Assembly: GCF_936927845.1 (NCBI RefSeq)
Contig: NZ_CAKZHV010000056.1
Location: forward strand, 1 to 5,706
Length of the DNA: 5,706 nucleotides
DNA from: an uncultured Sphingomonas sp.
GTDB taxonomy: Bacteria; Pseudomonadota; Alphaproteobacteria; Sphingomonadales; Sphingomonadaceae
Reading direction: 5' to 3'
A program made the translations under genes and the position numbers. The number at the start of each line of letters is the position of its first letter. Within the stretch, counting starts at the first letter, position 1. Below are positions 4,792 to 5,706 of this stretch, one piece after another. A model generated the notes under the pieces. It saw only the letters and a list, made by a program, of their open reading frames with translations. It searched no databases and was not told the DNA's origin.

Positions 4792-5706
4792 ACGACAAGC
4801 TCGAACTCGACATTCCAGTGTTGTTGCCGGACCTTCCTGACGCGGCCGATGCCTGCCTGGACCGTCTCGTATCAACCCTGTCAAAGCGCGAAGGTGTCGA
4901 GCGGGCGCATGTGATCTGTCTCGACGGCAACACGCCAGCGGCGCTGTGCATCCATTTCGATGCCGCCAAGCTGCCGCTGCCACGGTTGCGCGAAATGGTG
5001 CGCGCCGCAGGTGCCGAAATCACCGAGCGCTACGGCCATGCGATCTGGCAGGTGACGGGGATCAACCACGAACGTCGGGCGCGCACGGTCAGCGATGCGC
5101 TGTGCGCCTTGCCCGGCGTGGTCCAGGCAAGCGCCAGCACCAGCGGGTCTGTCCGGGTCGAATATGATCGCCGCGAAACCACCGAAGAGGAGGTGCGCGC
5201 TGCGCTTCGCAAGCTGAAGGTGAGGGTGGGCAAGCGGGTCGCTGCCGATGAACATGCCGGCCACGACCACGGCCCCGGGGGCCACGGCGCGGGCGAAGAG
5301 AAGCACGGCCCCGGCGATGGCCACGACCATAGCCACGCCGAATTTCTCGGCCCCAATACCGAGCTGATCTTCGCGCTCGCCTGTGGCGCGCTGCTGGGGA
5401 TCGGCTACGCGATCGAGAGGCTGGTCGCTGGCGCGCCCGAATGGCTGCCGACCGCCTGCTATATCGCAGCCTATTTCTTCGGCGGATTCTTCACGCTGCG
5501 CGAGGCGATCGACAACCTCCGGATGAAGAAGTTCGAGATCGACACGCTGATGTTGGTCGCTGCGGCCGGCGCCGCTGCGCTGGGCGCATGGGCCGAAGGT
5601 GCGCTGCTGCTGTTCCTGTTCAGCCTCGGCCATGCGCTTGAGCATTATGCAATGGGCCGCGCCAAGAAGGCGATCGAGGCGCTGGCGAAGCTCGCGCCCG
5701 AAACCG
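4788..5706 (+). CDS. P1B-type heavy-metal translocating ATPase (ZntA/CadA-like), 3' partial
   Basis: The frame from the ATG at 4788 stays open to the window end, giving 306 residues of a protein that should be about 700-850 long. P1B ATPases use ATP to expel Zn2+, Cd2+, Pb2+ or related ions from the cytoplasm. Residues 8-80 look like a degenerate ferredoxin-like HMA domain. Residues 85-147 are a clear HMA-like repeat (VTG...ARTVSDALCALPGV...VRVEYD) in which the CxxC of GMxCxxC is replaced by GINHERR. Residues 156-183 are a His/Gly-rich linker with 8 His. TM segments follow at about 192-212 and 219-237, then the hallmark FEIDTLMLVAAAGAAALGAW (249-268) and EGALLLFLFSLGHALEHYA (270-288), leading to AKKAIEALAKLAPET, which precedes the actuator domain. 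The CPC motif, DKTG site and ATP-binding domain lie beyond the window, so metal class cannot be fixed. It is the last visible gene of the coupled cluster. Confidence 0.93.
   Translation, partial: MNDKLELDIPVLLPDLPDAADACLDRLVSTLSKREGVERAHVICLDGNTPAALCIHFDAAKLPLPRLREMVRAAGAEITERYGHAIWQVTGINHERRARTVSDALCALPGVVQASASTSGSVRVEYDRRETTEEEVRAALRKLKVRVGKRVAADEHAGHDHGPGGHGAGEEKHGPGDGHDHSHAEFLGPNTELIFALACGALLGIGYAIERLVAGAPEWLPTACYIAAYFFGGFFTLREAIDNLRMKKFEIDTLMLVAAAGAAALGAWAEGALLLFLFSLGHALEHYAMGRAKKAIEALAKLAPET
5253..5336 (+). other. His/Gly-rich metal-binding linker inside the P-type ATPase
   Basis: Residues 156-183 contain His at 156, 159, 161, 166, 173, 179, 181 and 183, interspersed with Gly, Asp and Glu (for example HAGHDHGPGGH and GHDHSH). 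Such linkers in P1B ATPases and other zinc or nickel proteins bind or sense cytoplasmic metal. It sits between the HMA-like repeats and the first membrane span. Confidence 0.75.

Noticed and set aside
5253..5336. The GGCCACGACCA-like repeated bases as a DNA repeat array or CRISPR
   Set aside because: The repetition follows from His/Gly codons in one open frame and has no regular spacer pattern.
4881..5645. A 254-codon open frame on the minus strand
   Set aside because: It lies opposite the P-type ATPase gene, whose protein is clearly recognisable. The minus-strand product is a low-complexity mix of Ala, Arg, Gly and Gln without a domain, as expected for an antisense frame of GC-rich coding DNA.

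Overview
The window is a GC-rich, densely packed stretch of a heavy-metal efflux locus. All recognisable genes lie on the + strand. Overlapping ATGA stop/start junctions, strong AGGAGG-type ribosome binding sites and GC-rich codon choice suggest an alphaproteobacterium. The gene types and protein sequences look most like sphingomonads (Sphingomonas/Sphingobium/Novosphingobium group), but that assignment is inference from family resemblance, not something the sequence proves.

Layout. Positions 1-2119 hold the C-terminal two thirds of a CzcA-type RND pump; its N-terminus lies before the window. A 53-base gap follows, containing two overlapping, mutually exclusive inverted repeats. Then come six genes in a tight row: an SRPBCC-fold protein (2173-2661); two small consecutive lipoproteins that look like diverged duplicates with an MliC-like pattern (2658-3035 and 3032-3496); a compact ZIP-family membrane protein (3500-4186); a short CDF-type cation transporter without the usual cytoplasmic domain (4183-4791); and the first 306 residues of a P1B-type heavy-metal ATPase with a His-rich N-terminal linker (4788 to the window end). 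Four of the five junctions among these six genes are 4-base ATGA overlaps and the fifth is a 3-base gap, so they almost certainly form one translationally coupled transcription unit. No gap over 300 bases exists and no RNA gene, CRISPR array or mobile element was seen.

How they may work together. The ATPase and CDF protein would move divalent cations (Zn/Cd/Co class) from cytoplasm to periplasm, and the RND pump would carry them across the outer membrane with CzcB and CzcC partners outside the window. The ZIP-like protein, the SRPBCC protein and the lipoprotein pair are less usual companions. The least explained parts are the lipoprotein pair, the hairpin pair in front of the SRPBCC gene, and the fact that the ZIP, CDF and ATPase proteins all depart from the textbook metal ligands of their families.
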